From Blepharisma japonicum (taxonomy: Eukaryota > Ciliophora > Heterotrichea > Heterotrichida > Blepharismidae): a stretch of 64,000 bases of DNA. The translations under genes were made by a program, and so were the position numbers. Shown one piece after another: positions 62,801-64,000 of the stretch (positions are counted from its first letter, which is position 1; each line of letters opens with the position of its first letter). The DNA lies in the NCBI GenBank assembly GCA_949751835.1, contig CATKHK010000093.1, forward strand, positions 62,001 to 126,000, written 5' to 3'. The notes below the pieces were generated by a model. It searched no databases and was not told where the DNA came from. It saw only the letters and a program-made list of their open reading frames with translations.

Positions 62801-64000
62801 CAATATAAACTTGACAAATAACTACTGTGAAGAAAACTCACCAGCTTTCTGAGTCTCTAAAGTCAAAAATGGAGGAATTTCTTATCTAAACTGCACAGGA
62901 AACCAAGGCTCAGGCGACAACCCCCTCTGTATTAAAGTAGAAGGCAATATGAAGCTGACAGTCTCGAATTCTGTTTTTTACGACAATATAAACCATTTAT
63001 CTTCAGGGGTAGGAGCGATTGGTACCACAATTGACCTTTTGAACCTTACTATAGAAAACTGTGTTTTCAAATCAAATAGTGCTGGATATGGTGGAGCTTT
63101 ACTATTCCAAGGGCAATATCTCAATTTATCAAATCTACTTTTTGAGTCTAATGATTCCCCGACTCAGTTTGGAGGTGCTGTTTATTTTTACCCTCAGCTA
63201 ATTTCAAATAAAAGCGGAATTTATATACAGGATTGCAATTTTATTAAGAATAAAGCACTCAGCTCTGGAGGAGCTATATATATGGAGGAAGCCAACTTGG
63301 GTTCATCCAAAATTGATTTTCAGATGATCAATTGTCTATTTGACGGAAACAAAGCTAATAGTGGAGCAGCAATTTTTATTGAAAAAACAGCTGCACTATC
63401 CCTGGCTTCTACTGTTTCTAAATCAAAATTTATTAACAATGTAGCTTCAGCACTTGGAGTATTTTCAGCTTTACACTATAATGGAGTCCTCACGATCTCT
63501 GACTCTGAGTTTTCAATGAACTCTGCCAAACTCGGAGCAGCCATTTATATCAATACAAATGAAGACAGTGCTTCGGCAAAGTCTCAAACCATTGTAAATG
63601 CATGCACGATAACAAACAACTCAGGCGACTCTATTGTTTGCATGGACGACCTCAGCCAATATTCATACTTAGAAACTTATGACTGCATTTTTGACTCAAA
63701 TTCAGGAACTGCTGTAGCTTTGAATTACGACCACTGGGTTGATTCTAGGTCTATTTTCAAATACAACTCTGCAATCAAAAGAGGGGGTGCAGTAAATTTG
63801 CAGAACGAAGCACTTGCAGAATCAGAAAACGCCTTATTTTTTAATAACACCAATAGAGGGACTGGAGGAACTCTCACTATCAGCAGCCAATCAATTTTCC
63901 AATGCAATACTTGTAATTTTACCAACAACTACGCAGGAAACTCTGGCGGGGTCTTTTTTGTTGAGCAGAACTCTTATTTTGCCATCAACAATTCACTTAT
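59838..64000 (+). CDS. Family B second copy: LNR-repeat / beta-helix protein (3' end beyond window)
   Basis: ATG 59838 begins the same signal peptide (MVFAALIALIVAAQAA), and after removal of the 15-base intron at 59931-59945 the frame is open to the window end, about 1382 codons. The eight LNR repeats, the Cys/Trp/Tyr-rich stretch and the first two thirds of the beta-helix match the copy at 50402 with an exact offset of 9436 bp at both the start and the window end, so there is no net length change. Differences are mostly single bases, except for a sharply divergent patch at 60837-60906. The GCC2/GCC3-like, membrane and tail regions lie outside the window. Confidence 0.9.
59931..59945 (+). other. 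15-nt intron in the second family B gene
   Basis: GTAAGAGAAACTTAG lies at the same phase-0 site as 50495-50509, with the same GT/AG ends and in-frame TAG. One base differs between the two introns. Confidence 0.9.

Overview
The window reads as nuclear DNA of a heterotrich ciliate, most like Blepharisma. Three observations in the sequence support this. It is very AT-rich. Every large gene stays open only if TGA is read as tryptophan, with TAA and TAG as the only stops. The two largest genes each need removal of one 15-nucleotide GT...AG intron, a size typical of heterotrichs. Stentor shares the tiny introns but uses the standard code, so Blepharisma is the better fit. No rRNA, tRNA, CRISPR array or telomere was seen. 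Whether this is macronuclear or micronuclear DNA cannot be decided here.

From 1 to 48371 lies a tandem array of paralogous receptor-like genes ('family A'). Three are on the + strand at the left (1-3316, 3447-6947 and 8179-11821; the first is cut by the window edge and the third is broken). Eight apparently intact genes are on the - strand (14916-18383, 20543-23956, 24673-28077, 28639-32076, 32383-35775, 36395-39793, 40604-44098, 44904-48371). Each intact protein is about 1130-1166 residues: a signal peptide, two successive type-1 periplasmic-binding-protein (ANF-receptor-like) modules, about nine membrane helices and a short cytosolic tail. Between the genes lie decayed copies (7195-7745, 11980-12760, 18990-20028, 28440-28560, 36240-36390, 40240-40400, 49260-49445), which record repeated duplication and deletion. 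One unrelated gene, a zinc-finger/kelch protein (12933-14729, -), sits where the two oppositely oriented arms converge.

From 48372 to 50401 there is a gene-poor spacer. From 50402 to the right edge are two tandem copies, offset by 9436 bp, of a giant + strand gene ('family B', about 2522 residues). It encodes a signal peptide, about eight Notch/LNR repeats, a Cys/Trp/Tyr-rich segment, a long right-handed beta-helix, an Ig-like segment, a GCC2/GCC3-like Cys-rich region, about nine membrane helices and an acidic tail. The second copy runs off the window. A non-LTR retrotransposon endonuclease fragment (58373-58806) lies between them, next to the left edge of the duplicated segment.

The most notable inference is that both families carry the same kind of nine-helix membrane module: an LQ motif in helix 2, a Cys...Cys-Trp...His loop after helix 4, and a Pro-Tyr-Asn motif after helix 7. 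Only the extracellular part differs: small-molecule-binding folds in family A, adhesive folds in family B. The window may therefore show a lineage-specific surface-sensing system in which one membrane core is paired with swappable ectodomains and diversified by tandem duplication. Ligands and signalling output are unknown.
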